Shown here: piece by piece, positions 16,072 to 25,209 of the stretch
Position numbering within the stretch: position 1 is the stretch's first letter
Layout: each line of letters begins with the position of its first letter
Assembly: GCA_040772885.1 (NCBI GenBank)
Contig: JAXGXF010000016.1
Span: forward strand, 1 to 51,116
From: Pullichristensenella sp002068815
GTDB taxonomy: Bacteria; Bacillota; Clostridia; Christensenellales; Aristaeellaceae
Length of the DNA stretch: 51,116 nt
Reading direction: 5' to 3'
Position numbers and translations under genes: made by a program
The notes under the pieces: model-generated
Seen by the model: the letters and a program-made list of their open reading frames with translations, nothing else
Told to the model about the DNA's origin: nothing
The model's database searches: none

Positions 16072-16901
16072 CACGCGACGCGCTGATCCCGGCGATCGGA
16101 GTCGTGACCGACATCCGCCGCGACACGCCGGACGTCAAGACCTTCCGCGTCGTGCGCGCGGACACCGGCGAGGGGGTGTGCTTTTCGCACATGCCCGGCC
16201 AGTGCGCGATGCTGTCGATCCCGGGCGTCGGCGAGGCGATGTTCTCGATCACGACGTCTCCGACCGTGACGCGGTACATGGAGTTTTCCATCAAGAAGTG
16301 CGGCTGCCTGACCGACTGGCTGCACCAGATGGACGTCGGCCGGCAGATTGCCGTGCGCGGCCCGTACGGGAACGGCTTCCCGGTCGAGGGCGAGTTGAAA
16401 GGCAAGGATTTGCTGTTCATCGCGGGCGGCATCGGCCTCGCGCCGCTCCGGTCGGTCATCGACTATGTGCTCGATCACCGCGAAAACTACGGCCACGTCG
16501 ACATCGTCTACGGCGCGCGCTCGGCGGACGACCTCGTCGACATCGGCATCATCAAAAACGAATGGATGGGCGCGCCGGGCGTCGACGTGCACCTGACGAT
16601 CGATAAGCCGCAGGAGGGCTGGGACGGCCACGTCGCGTTCGTGCCGACCTACGTCAGGGAATTGGGCTTCGACGCGAACAAGACCGTGCTCGTCTGCGGC
16701 CCGCCGATCATGATCAAGTTCGTGCTCAAGGCGCTTGCGGAGCTTGGGTTCTCGAAGGAGCAGGTCTTTACGACGATGGAGCTCCGGATGAAGTGCGGCG
16801 TGGGCAAGTGCGGCCGGTGCAACATCGGCTCGAAATACGTCTGCAAGGACGGCCCGGTGTTCCGGTTCGACGAGCTCGCCGAACTGCCGGACGAATACTA
16901 G
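16068..16901 (+). CDS. FAD/NAD(P)-binding oxidoreductase (AsrB/PyrK-like), FlxA-like
   Basis: Ferredoxin-NADP-reductase-like module of 277 residues, the probable NADH (or NADPH) entry point. The FAD domain has GEAMFSITTSPT, equivalent to the GExxxSI(S/T)S motif of AsrB proteins. The nucleotide domain has LLFIAGGIGLAPLRSV and later VLVCGPPIMIKF. A C-terminal C-x4-C-x2-C-x8-C motif in CGVGKCGRCNIGSKYVC binds [2Fe-2S], as in dihydroorotate dehydrogenase PyrK. It overlaps the preceding gene and is followed after 14 bases by the fumarate reductase Fe-S subunit. Cofactor preference cannot be read with confidence. Confidence 0.84.
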   Translation: MTRDALIPAIGVVTDIRRDTPDVKTFRVVRADTGEGVCFSHMPGQCAMLSIPGVGEAMFSITTSPTVTRYMEFSIKKCGCLTDWLHQMDVGRQIAVRGPYGNGFPVEGELKGKDLLFIAGGIGLAPLRSVIDYVLDHRENYGHVDIVYGARSADDLVDIGIIKNEWMGAPGVDVHLTIDKPQEGWDGHVAFVPTYVRELGFDANKTVLVCGPPIMIKFVLKALAELGFSKEQVFTTMELRMKCGVGKCGRCNIGSKYVCKDGPVFRFDELAELPDEY

Positions 16902-16915
16902 CGGGAGGCATCGCA

Positions 16916-17593
16916 ATGGCGGACAGGATGATCACGGTCTATCTGATGGGCAAGGAATATCAAGTTCCCGACAGCCTGACGATCATGGGCGCGCTCGAAT
17001 ACGCGGGCTACGAGCTCGTGCGCGGCTGCGGCTGCCGCAACGGCTTCTGCGGCGCGTGCGCGACGATCTACCGCGTGAAGGGGAGCACGTCGCTCAAGAT
17101 GTGCCTCGCGTGCTCGACGAAGGTCGAGGAGAACATGTACGTTGCGACGCTGCCGTATTTCCCGCTCGTCAAGCAGGTGTACGACATCGAGACAATCCGC
17201 CCCGACGAGCGGATCATGATGCAGCTCTACCCGGAAATCTACAGCTGCATCGGCTGCAACGCGTGCACGAAGGCCTGCCCGCAGGGGATCAACGTCATGC
17301 AGTACATCGCCTACGCGCAGCGCGGCGAGTACAAAAAATGCGCGGAGGAGTCGTTCGATTGCGTGATGTGCGGCATCTGCTCGGCGCGCTGCCCGGCGGG
17401 GATATCGCACCCGCAGGTCGCGCTGCTGGCAAGGCGGCTCAACGGCAAGTACATCGCGCCGGAGGCGAGGCATTTGACAGAGCGCGTGGACGAGATCGAA
17501 AACGGGGCGTTCGACGCGATGATCGAGGGCATCATGCTGAAGCCGCTTTCCGAGATCAAGGAGCTCTACAACCACCGCGACATCGAACAGTGA
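16916..17593 (+). CDS. Fumarate reductase-like iron-sulfur subunit (soluble type)
   Basis: Iron-sulfur subunit of 225 residues in the SdhB/FrdB/TfrB group. The N-terminal plant-type ferredoxin domain carries [2Fe-2S] ligands C40, C45, C48 and C63. The C-terminal domain has two full ferredoxin motifs, C111-C114-C117-C121-P and C149-C152-C155-C159-P. Quinone-linked FrdB normally has one [4Fe-4S] and one [3Fe-4S] centre near the membrane; here both motifs look like [4Fe-4S], and no membrane anchor gene is present. That suggests a cytoplasmic enzyme fed by the Hdr/Flx proteins rather than by quinol. GGGAGG precedes the ATG; the flavoprotein follows after 14 bases. Confidence 0.82.
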   Translation: MADRMITVYLMGKEYQVPDSLTIMGALEYAGYELVRGCGCRNGFCGACATIYRVKGSTSLKMCLACSTKVEENMYVATLPYFPLVKQVYDIETIRPDERIMMQLYPEIYSCIGCNACTKACPQGINVMQYIAYAQRGEYKKCAEESFDCVMCGICSARCPAGISHPQVALLARRLNGKYIAPEARHLTERVDEIENGAFDAMIEGIMLKPLSEIKELYNHRDIEQ

Positions 17594-17607
17594 GGGGGGC
17601 CCGGCCG

Positions 17608-19206
17608 ATGTATTCCGAGGAAATGCTTCAATCGATCCGCAGGGTGGAGGCCGCCCGCGCGGCGAATATGGTATCGGAGCCCCGCAGGATGACCGCGGCG
17701 GAGAAGGAGGCGCTCCTGAAGGAGTTCCATCCGGACTACCGCGACACGGGCTTCGGCGTCCTGAGGGCCGGGATCAGCGCGGGCGACAAGGTGCCGACCG
17801 AGCTTCTCGAGCTTCTCGAGGGGAGAAGCCGCGTGGCGGGTCTCGACCTCGATCTGAACAGCCCGGACTACGACGTCGACGTGCTCGTGATCGGCGGCGG
17901 CGGCGCGGGCTCGTCCGCGGCGATCGAGGCGCACGAGGCCGGCGCGAGCGTCATGATGGTCACGAAGCTGCGCCTCGGCGACGCAAACACGATGATGGCC
18001 GAGGGGGGCATACAGGCGGCGGACAAGGCGAACGACTCGCCCGCGCAGCACTACCTCGACGCGTTCGGCGGCGGGCACTACGCGGCGGTGCCGGAGCTTT
18101 TGAAAAAGCTCGTCATGGACGGCCCCGGCGCGATCCGGTGGTTGAACGGGCTCGGCGTCGAGTTCGACAAGGACGACGACGGCGCGATGGTCACGACGCA
18201 CGGCGGCGGCACGTCGCGCAAGCGCATGCACGCAGCGGCGGACTACTCGGGCGCCGAGATCATGCGCACGCTTCGCGACGAGGTGTGGAACCGCCAAATC
18301 CCGGTCGTCGACTTCACGGCGGCGATCGAGCTCCTGCTCGACAAGAACGGCCACGCGGCCGGAGCGGTGCTTTTGAACATGGAGACCGGCGAGCACAAAA
18401 TCGCGCGCGCGAAAACCGTCGTGCTCGCGACCGGCGGCGCGGGGCGGCTGCACTACCAGGGCTTCCCGACCTCGAACCACTACGGCGCGACCGCCGACGG
18501 GCTCGCGCTCGGCTACCGCGCCGGCGTGCCGCTTTTGTACGCGGACACGCTGCAGTACCACCCGACCGGCGCGGCGTTCCCGCTGCAGATCTACGGCGCG
18601 CTCGTGACCGAGAAGGTGCGCTCGATGGGCGCGATGCTCGTAAACGCCCGCGGCGAGGCGTTCATGCACCCGCTCGAGACGCGCGACGTGTCCGCCGCGT
18701 CGATCATCCGCGAGTGCAGGGAGCGCGGGAACGGCGTCGAAACGCCCGAGGGCAGCGCCGTCTGGCTCGATACGCCGATGATCGACATGCTGCATGGCGA
18801 GGGCATGCTCGAAAAGCGGCTGCCGGGGATGCTTCGGATGTTCCTGAAATACGACATCGACATGCGGAAGGTGCCGATACTCGTCTACCCGACGCTCCAC
18901 TACCAGAACGGCGGGCTCCGCATCGACGCGCGCGGCGAGACGGCCGTCAAGGGGCTGTTCGTCGCCGGCGAGGCGGTCGGCGGCATACACGGCCGGAACC
19001 GGCTGATGGGGAACTCGCTTCTGGACATCATCGTGTTCGGGCGCACCGCCGGAAAGTCCGCCGCAAGCGACAGCAGGGGAGTGGAGCTTGCCGAACCGTC
19101 GCTCGAGCATGTGCGGAAGTACATGGACGAGCTCGCGGCCGCGGGGGTGCGGAGCGAGGTCGAGTCGCCGAAGCTGCTGCCGCACTACGCGAACAAGAGA
19201 CCATAG
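17608..19206 (+). CDS. Fumarate reductase/succinate dehydrogenase-type flavoprotein
   Basis: Catalytic flavoprotein of 532 residues, FrdA/SdhA/NadB superfamily. The FAD fold starts at residue 91 (DVLVIGGGGAGSSAAIEA), followed by MMAEGGIQAA, the active-site HGGGTSRKR, LETRDVSAASI, LHYQNGG, and the C-terminal GEAVGGIHGRNRLMGNSL. Two features differ from membrane FrdA: an N-terminal extension of about 90 residues, and Asn127 where FrdA has the His that covalently binds FAD, so FAD should be non-covalent. No signal peptide. Last gene of the operon, followed by a terminator. Expected reaction is fumarate to succinate; L-aspartate oxidase is less likely because of the partner Fe-S gene and the TCA context. 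Confidence 0.84.
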   Translation: MYSEEMLQSIRRVEAARAANMVSEPRRMTAAEKEALLKEFHPDYRDTGFGVLRAGISAGDKVPTELLELLEGRSRVAGLDLDLNSPDYDVDVLVIGGGGAGSSAAIEAHEAGASVMMVTKLRLGDANTMMAEGGIQAADKANDSPAQHYLDAFGGGHYAAVPELLKKLVMDGPGAIRWLNGLGVEFDKDDDGAMVTTHGGGTSRKRMHAAADYSGAEIMRTLRDEVWNRQIPVVDFTAAIELLLDKNGHAAGAVLLNMETGEHKIARAKTVVLATGGAGRLHYQGFPTSNHYGATADGLALGYRAGVPLLYADTLQYHPTGAAFPLQIYGALVTEKVRSMGAMLVNARGEAFMHPLETRDVSAASIIRECRERGNGVETPEGSAVWLDTPMIDMLHGEGMLEKRLPGMLRMFLKYDIDMRKVPILVYPTLHYQNGGLRIDARGETAVKGLFVAGEAVGGIHGRNRLMGNSLLDIIVFGRTAGKSAASDSRGVELAEPSLEHVRKYMDELAAAGVRSEVESPKLLPHYANKRP

Positions 19207-19210
19207 AATA

Positions 19211-19232
19211 GGGGAGCGCCCGTGCGCTCCCC
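19211..19232. terminator. Bidirectional terminator between frdA-like gene and sucD
   Basis: Nine-bp stem GGGGAGCGC (19211-19219) with its complement (19224-19232), loop CCGT. A weak T-rich stretch follows on the plus strand. It lies in the 34-base gap between two convergent operons. Confidence 0.7.
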
Positions 19233-19240
19233 ATCGTGTT

Positions 19241-20139
19241 TTATGGGATCACTACTTCCTGATAAATTCCCGCTTTCCTGACCGCCTCGACCAGCGCCTC
19301 GCCGATCCTGTCCGGCGTATCCGCGACGGTGACGCCCGCCTCCCGGAGCGCCTTTACCTTTCCCTCCGCCGTCCCCTTGCCGCCGGAGATGATCGCGCCC
19401 GCGTGGCCCATGCGCCTGCCGGGGGGCGCCGTCCGGCCTCCGATGAACGCCGCGACCGGCTTTCGCATGTGCTCCCGAATCCACTCGGCGGCCTCCTCCT
19501 CGCCGCTGCCGCCGATCTCGCCGATCATCACGACCGCGAGCGTCTCCGGGTCTGCCTCGAACGCCTCGAGCACCTCGACGAACCCCGTGCCCTTGACGGG
19601 ATCGCCGCCGATGCCGACCGCGGTCGATTGGCTGATGTTCGCCACCGTGAGCTGGTTGACCGCCTCGTAGGTCAGCGTCCCCGAGCGCGATACAACGCCC
19701 ACGCGCCCCTTCCTGCAGATGTAGCCCGGCATGATCCCGAGCTTGCACTCGTCGGGGGTGATCAGCCCCGGGCAGTTCGGCCCGATCAGGCGCGCGGGCA
19801 GGTTTTTCAGATGCTGCTTCACGCGCACCATGTCGAGCACCGGTATCCCCTCCGTGATGCACACGATCAGCTCGATGCCCGCGTCCGCCGCCTCGAGGAT
19901 CGACTCCGCCGCGAACGCCGGGGGGACGTAGAGGATCGACGCGTTCGCAGAGGTCGCTTCGGCTGCCTGCTTTACCGTGTCGAACACCGGGACGCCCAAG
20001 CACTCCGCCCCGCCCTTGCCCGGCGTCACGCCCGCGACGATGTTCGTCCCATAGGCGAGCATCTGCCCGGCGTGGAACGTCCCCTGCGCGCCGGTCATGC
20101 CCTGCACAATGACCTTCGTGTCTTTGTTTACAAAAATGC

Positions 20140-20143
<4 letters not shown>
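19241..20143 (-). CDS. sucD: Succinyl-CoA synthetase alpha subunit (succinate-CoA ligase)
   Basis: Alpha subunit of 300 residues that binds CoA and carries the phosphohistidine. Visible: MSIFVNKDTKVIVQGMTG, the CoA-binding region with GVTPGKGG, LIGPNCPGLITP, and the active His in RRMGHAGAIISGGKGTAEGK. Length is normal. The ATG at 20143 overlaps the sucC stop (ATGA), giving coupled translation. Downstream of korDABC, it would activate succinate to succinyl-CoA for reductive carboxylation, or run in reverse for ATP. Direction is inferred from context. Confidence 0.95.
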
Positions 20144-21312
<1,169 letters not shown>

Positions 21313-21325
21313 CGGTCGGCCTCCT

Positions 21326-21892
21326 TTATCTGAGCGTCACGGTCCATCTGGCCGCCGCGCCGAGCTTCTTGCCCTCCGCGAGCGCCAGCAGGTTGATCTC
21401 CTCCGTGCCCTTCGGGATGTGCATCAGCACGGCCTCCTTGAGCGCCTCCTCCGGCGCGATGTGCAACAGTTCGTTGATCGCGCCGACGGCCACGATGTTC
21501 GCCGTCATCGGCTTTCCGACGACGTGGCCCGCCGTGTACAAGATCGGCAGCGACACGACGTTGTAGCTCCCGAGGTCGTCCGGCTCCATCAGCGACTTGT
21601 CCATCATGATCAGCGCGTCCTCGGCGGTGTTGCCGCCGAACTTGTCGAGCGACGCCTGCGTCAGCGCCAGCAAAAAGTCCGTCTTCGTGACCTTGGGGTA
21701 GGTGATCTCCTTCTCGTCGATGACGAGCTCCGCCTTGCAAAGCCCGCCGCGCGCCTCGGGGCCGTACGACTGCGACTGCGCGACCCTCTTGCCCGCGAGG
21801 AACGCCGCCTCCGCCATGATGATCGAGCACAGGATGACGCCCTGCCCGCCCGAGCCGGTGAACCGAAGCTCAAACCGCGTGTTCTCCCTCAT
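21326..21892 (-). CDS. korC: 2-oxoacid:ferredoxin oxidoreductase gamma subunit
   Basis: Gamma subunit of 188 residues. RFTGSGGQGVILCSIIMAEAA at the start and SQSYGPEARGG are the signature blocks of KorC/PorC proteins. The start overlaps the korB stop by four bases. Four separate genes (D, A, B, C) indicate the four-subunit form. With sucCD immediately downstream, 2-oxoglutarate/succinyl-CoA is the most likely substrate pair; branched-chain 2-oxoacids are the alternative. Confidence 0.9.
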   Translation of the reverse strand: MRENTRFELRFTGSGGQGVILCSIIMAEAAFLAGKRVAQSQSYGPEARGGLCKAELVIDEKEITYPKVTKTDFLLALTQASLDKFGGNTAEDALIMMDKSLMEPDDLGSYNVVSLPILYTAGHVVGKPMTANIVAVGAINELLHIAPEEALKEAVLMHIPKGTEEINLLALAEGKKLGAAARWTVTLR

Positions 21893-22713
21893 GCTTCAAC
21901 CCTCCCAGCCCTCTCGATGATCTTCTCATATTCGCGCACGTACTCGGGCCTCGTCGTGCGGGAGAGCTCGCCGATGACGATCTTGCCCTCGAGCTCCTCC
22001 GGCTTCATCTCCAAGGCCTTCTTGACCGTCACCGCGCTGTCGCGCTGCAGCTTCATCATCGCGACCGCGTCGCCCTTCTTGTTCTTGCGCCCGTAGTAGG
22101 TCGGGCACGCGGCGACGCACTCGACGATCGAGAACCCCTCGTGCGCGATCGCGTTTTCGATCAGCTTGATCGTCTGCGGCACGTGGTAGGCGGTGCCGCG
22201 CGCCGTGTAGGTCGCGCCCGCCGCCTCCGCGAGCTTCGGGATGTCGAAGTCCGGGTCGATGCTGCCGTAGGGCGCGGTCGTCGCCATCTCGCCGGTCGGC
22301 GTCGTCGGCGAGAACTGCCCTCCGGTCATGCCGTAGATGCTGTTGTTGAACACGACGACGGTCAGGTCGATGTTCCGCCTGGCTGCGTGGATCAGGTGGT
22401 TGCCGCCGATCGCCGTCGCGTCGCCGTCGCCGGTCAGGACGATCACCTTGAGCCACGGCTTTGCCATCTTGATGCCGGTCGCGAACGCGAGCGCGCGGCC
22501 GTGCGTCGTGTGCAGCGTGTTGAAGCTCATGTACCCCGCCGCGCGCGACGAGCAACCGATGCCCGAGACGATCACGACGTTCTTCGGGTCGAGCCGCAAA
22601 TTGTCGATCGCCTGCGCGACGTCGCGCATGATGATGCCGTTGCTGCAGCCCGCGCACCAGATGTGCGGAAGGCGCTCCAGCCGCAGGTATTTTTCCATCA
22701 GCTTGCTCGCCAT
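21889..22713 (-). CDS. korB: 2-oxoglutarate:ferredoxin oxidoreductase beta subunit (TPP-binding)
   Basis: Thiamine-diphosphate subunit of 274 residues. HIWCAGCSNGIIMRDV and SGIGCSSRAAGYMSFNTLHT match the KorB family, and the TPP/metal motif is GDGDATAIGGNHLIHAARRN followed by FNNSIYGMTGGQ. PTTPTGEMATTAPYG is typical of 2-oxoglutarate/2-oxoacid enzymes. Its start codon overlaps the korA stop (TAATG). The enzyme binds CoA and CO2 or 2-oxoglutarate and exchanges electrons with ferredoxin. Confidence 0.92.
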   Translation of the reverse strand: MASKLMEKYLRLERLPHIWCAGCSNGIIMRDVAQAIDNLRLDPKNVVIVSGIGCSSRAAGYMSFNTLHTTHGRALAFATGIKMAKPWLKVIVLTGDGDATAIGGNHLIHAARRNIDLTVVVFNNSIYGMTGGQFSPTTPTGEMATTAPYGSIDPDFDIPKLAEAAGATYTARGTAYHVPQTIKLIENAIAHEGFSIVECVAACPTYYGRKNKKGDAVAMMKLQRDSAVTVKKALEMKPEELEGKIVIGELSRTTRPEYVREYEKIIERAGRVEA

Positions 22714-23855
22714 TATCGCGCCACCTCCCGGATCAGTCGGAATATCTCGCTGGGCTTCAAGATCGTGCCGTTGACCTTCCCGATGTGGCTGACCGGGCAG
22801 CGCCCCGCCGCCGCGCGCTCGACCTCGAGCTTCATCTGCCCGTAGTTGAGCTCCGCGACGACGATGTGGCGGACCCGAGACGCGATCTCCGCGATCGCCT
22901 TCTCCGGGAACGGCCAGACCGTGACGGGCCGGAACGAACCGACCTTGTACTCCTCCTGCCGCGCCTCGTCGATCGCCGCCTCGACGCTGCGCGCGGTGCC
23001 GCCGAAGGAGACCACGCACACCTCGGCGTCCTCCATCCTTCGCATCTCGTACTTCTCGATCTTGTCCGTGTTTTTCTCGATCTTCTTCATGATGCGCGTG
23101 CACTGGCGGTTCGCCTTGACCGGGGAATTCGTCGGGAAGCCCCAGTTGTCGTGCACGAGTCCGGTCATGTTGTAGAAGATGCCCTCGCCAAACGGCGTGA
23201 TCCTCGGCACGAGCTCGCCCGGCACGATGTCATAGGGGAGCGACGCCTGCTCCGGGTCCTCCTTCGTGAGCCGGTTGAACACCTGAACCTCGTCGGGGTC
23301 CAGAAGCTCGATGCCCTCGCGCATGTGGCCGACGATCTCGTCCATCAGCAGGATCACCGGCACTCGGTACTGCTCGGCCAGGTTGAAGCAGCGGATCGCC
23401 TCGGAATAGGTCTCCTGCACACTCGACGGGCTGATCGCGATGACCGGGTGGTCGCCGTGCGTGCCCCAGCGCGCCTGCATGTAGTCGCCCTGCGAGGGGG
23501 AGGTCGGAAGCCCGGTCGAGGGCCCCGAACGCTGCACGTTCACGACGACGCACGGCACCTCCGCGAGCGCCGCGTAGCCGATGTTCTCCTGCTTCAGGGA
23601 AAAGCCCGGGCCGGACGTCGCCGTCATCGCCTTCACGCCGGCGACGGACGCGCCGATGCACGCCGCCATGCCCGCGATCTCGTCCTCCATCTGGATGAAC
23701 TTGCCCCCGACCTGCGGAAGCCTGAGCGCGCACCGCTCCGCGATCTCGGTCGACGGCGTGATCGGATACCCGGAGAAAAACCGCATACCCGCCGCGATCG
23801 CGCCCTCGACGACGGCCTCGTTCCCCTGCAAGAGAGCCCGCTTTCGGTCAGCCAT
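22713..23855 (-). CDS. korA: 2-oxoglutarate:ferredoxin oxidoreductase alpha subunit
   Basis: Alpha subunit of 380 residues. LLQGNEAVVEGAIAAGMRFF and SGYPITPSTEIAER are the conserved start; QMEDEIAGMAACIGASVAG and TATSGPGFSLKQENIGYA are strong KorA/VorB hallmarks. The ATG at 23855 directly follows GGAGG; the open frame extends 12 codons further but those lie inside korD. It overlaps korD by eight bases. The extra C-terminal domain (GSFRPVTVWPFPEKAIAEIA) is normal for the family. Confidence 0.93.
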   Translation of the reverse strand: MADRKRALLQGNEAVVEGAIAAGMRFFSGYPITPSTEIAERCALRLPQVGGKFIQMEDEIAGMAACIGASVAGVKAMTATSGPGFSLKQENIGYAALAEVPCVVVNVQRSGPSTGLPTSPSQGDYMQARWGTHGDHPVIAISPSSVQETYSEAIRCFNLAEQYRVPVILLMDEIVGHMREGIELLDPDEVQVFNRLTKEDPEQASLPYDIVPGELVPRITPFGEGIFYNMTGLVHDNWGFPTNSPVKANRQCTRIMKKIEKNTDKIEKYEMRRMEDAEVCVVSFGGTARSVEAAIDEARQEEYKVGSFRPVTVWPFPEKAIAEIASRVRHIVVAELNYGQMKLEVERAAAGRCPVSHIGKVNGTILKPSEIFRLIREVAR

Positions 23856-24066
23856 TTTCCTCCACCTCCCCCTCTTCCAGCCAGATCGCATAGTCCGGGC
23901 AGCGCATCTCGCACAGAGCGCACTTCGTGCACTTCTCCGGCTCCAAGATCCGGCACTTCTGCTTCACCAAGCCCAGCACGCCCTTCGGGCAGAACTCCAC
24001 GCAGATCCCGCACCCCTTGCACCACCGCGCGTTCGTCACGAGCTGTTTTGCAACCTTCTCCGCCAT
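23848..24066 (-). CDS. korD: 2-oxoglutarate:ferredoxin oxidoreductase delta (ferredoxin) subunit
   Basis: Ferredoxin-like subunit of 72 residues with two [4Fe-4S] motifs, CKGCGICVEFCPKG and CTKCALCEMRCPDYA. It is the first gene of korDABC-sucCD. AAGGAGAG lies 6 bases upstream of the ATG at 24066, which is preferred to an in-frame ATG six codons earlier. It connects the TPP subunit to soluble ferredoxin. Confidence 0.93.
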   Translation of the reverse strand: MAEKVAKQLVTNARWCKGCGICVEFCPKGVLGLVKQKCRILEPEKCTKCALCEMRCPDYAIWLEEGEVEENG

Positions 24067-24117
24067 ATCCGCTCTCCTTGTCATGGTCGTTGGGAAAAAA
24101 CGCCACCCGCTGGGTCC

Positions 24118-24146
24118 ATTATACCCGAGAAAAACAGCAAATGCAA
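24118..24146 (-). promoter_or_regulatory. Promoter of korDABC-sucCD
   Basis: On the minus strand TTGCAT (24141-24146) and TATAAT (24118-24123) are 17 bases apart, about 50 bases before the korD start. Confidence 0.75.
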
Positions 24147-24150
24147 GATT

Positions 24151-25209
24151 TCATGTCATTCTGCCGGAGGCTGCGCGCAGAAAAATCCAAAATACCCGCC
24201 GGAACAGCCGCCGCGTCTCGCGGTCGATGCCGAGCGTCGCGCCGAGCACCCGCGGGACGCTCTTCCGCCAGACCTTGAGCATCTCCGGCACGGACTCCGA
24301 CTCGGCGGAGGAGACGACCTTGAACAGCGCCTCGACGTACGCCTCGCGCATTTCCGGCGGCATGCCGCAGACGAAGCGGCGCAGCGTCCGGGCGAGGTAG
24401 GCGTTGAAGCGCGTGGGCGCCCCGACCGGGACGAAGTCGCATCCCTCGATCCGCCACATGTACGGGTAGTGCTGCAGCGCCGGCGCGCGGCTTCGGATGT
24501 ACACGGAGCCGGGCGGGTTCTCAAACAGCAGCCCGACGAGCGAAGCGCGCGGTATGTAGACCCTGACGCGGTCGCGGATTTCCAAAAACTCTGCGCGCCG
24601 GGCGTCGGCGGGGGAGAGGCCGGGGCCGTCGAGGCTCACGACCTCGCGCACGCGCCGGCGAACCGGGGCTTCCGAGAACGCGGCCGCGTAGACCGCGAGG
24701 TTTCCGCCCTTCGAGTGCCCGCACAGGATCAGCGAACCATGAAACCGCTCCGCGATCTCCGCGACGAACGAAACCGCGAGCGCCTGCGCGGGCACGGGGC
24801 TTCTGTAGGCGAGCATGAAGTTCTCCTTCCAGCCCGCGAAGCTCTGGTCGGTGCCGCGAAACGCCACGATCGCGGTCTCCTCGTCCCATTGGAGCGCAAG
24901 CGCCGCGAACTGGCACGCGCCCTCCGCGTCGAATTTCTCGCGGAAGCCCAGAAACGCAAGCGCGGAAAACCGCCGGCTTTTCGCGGTTTCGGCGATCAGG
25001 CGGCGGTCGTTTTTGTGCTCGAAGCCGAACCTTCGCGGGCTCGGCGGAAGCAGCAGCGCGCCCTCGAGCGCGTCCCCGAAGGTCGCGGCCGATTCCGGAA
25101 AGTCCGCGTACGCGAGCTGGGACAAGAGCAAAAAATCCGCCCCCGAAAGCATTGCCTCCGAGGGGGACAGGGACCCGCATGCCTCTATATACCTAAACAG
25201 GCTCGACAT
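24151..25209 (-). CDS. Mbeg1-like/DUF2974 lipase-fold protein
   Basis: Alpha/beta-hydrolase-fold protein of 352 residues resembling the DUF2974 (Mbeg1-like) group of class 3 lipase-related proteins common in Clostridia. The nucleophile elbow is ILCGHSKGGNLAVYAAA, preceded by TAIVAFRGTDQSFAGWKENF, the classic lipase-3 strand and lid region. No signal peptide, so it is probably cytoplasmic; substrate unknown. ATG 25209 is chosen because it starts at the conserved MSSLFRYIEACGSLSP; the frame is open further upstream but only through the neighbouring gene. It overlaps the DUF975 gene by 17 bases. Confidence 0.8.
   Translation of the reverse strand: MSSLFRYIEACGSLSPSEAMLSGADFLLLSQLAYADFPESAATFGDALEGALLLPPSPRRFGFEHKNDRRLIAETAKSRRFSALAFLGFREKFDAEGACQFAALALQWDEETAIVAFRGTDQSFAGWKENFMLAYRSPVPAQALAVSFVAEIAERFHGSLILCGHSKGGNLAVYAAAFSEAPVRRRVREVVSLDGPGLSPADARRAEFLEIRDRVRVYIPRASLVGLLFENPPGSVYIRSRAPALQHYPYMWRIEGCDFVPVGAPTRFNAYLARTLRRFVCGMPPEMREAYVEALFKVVSSAESESVPEMLKVWRKSVPRVLGATLGIDRETRRLFRRVFWIFLRAASGRMT

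Noticed and set aside
17608..19206. L-aspartate oxidase (NadB)
   Set aside because: A dedicated Fe-S partner gene, the TCA-cycle operon and absence of nadA/nadC nearby favour fumarate reductase.
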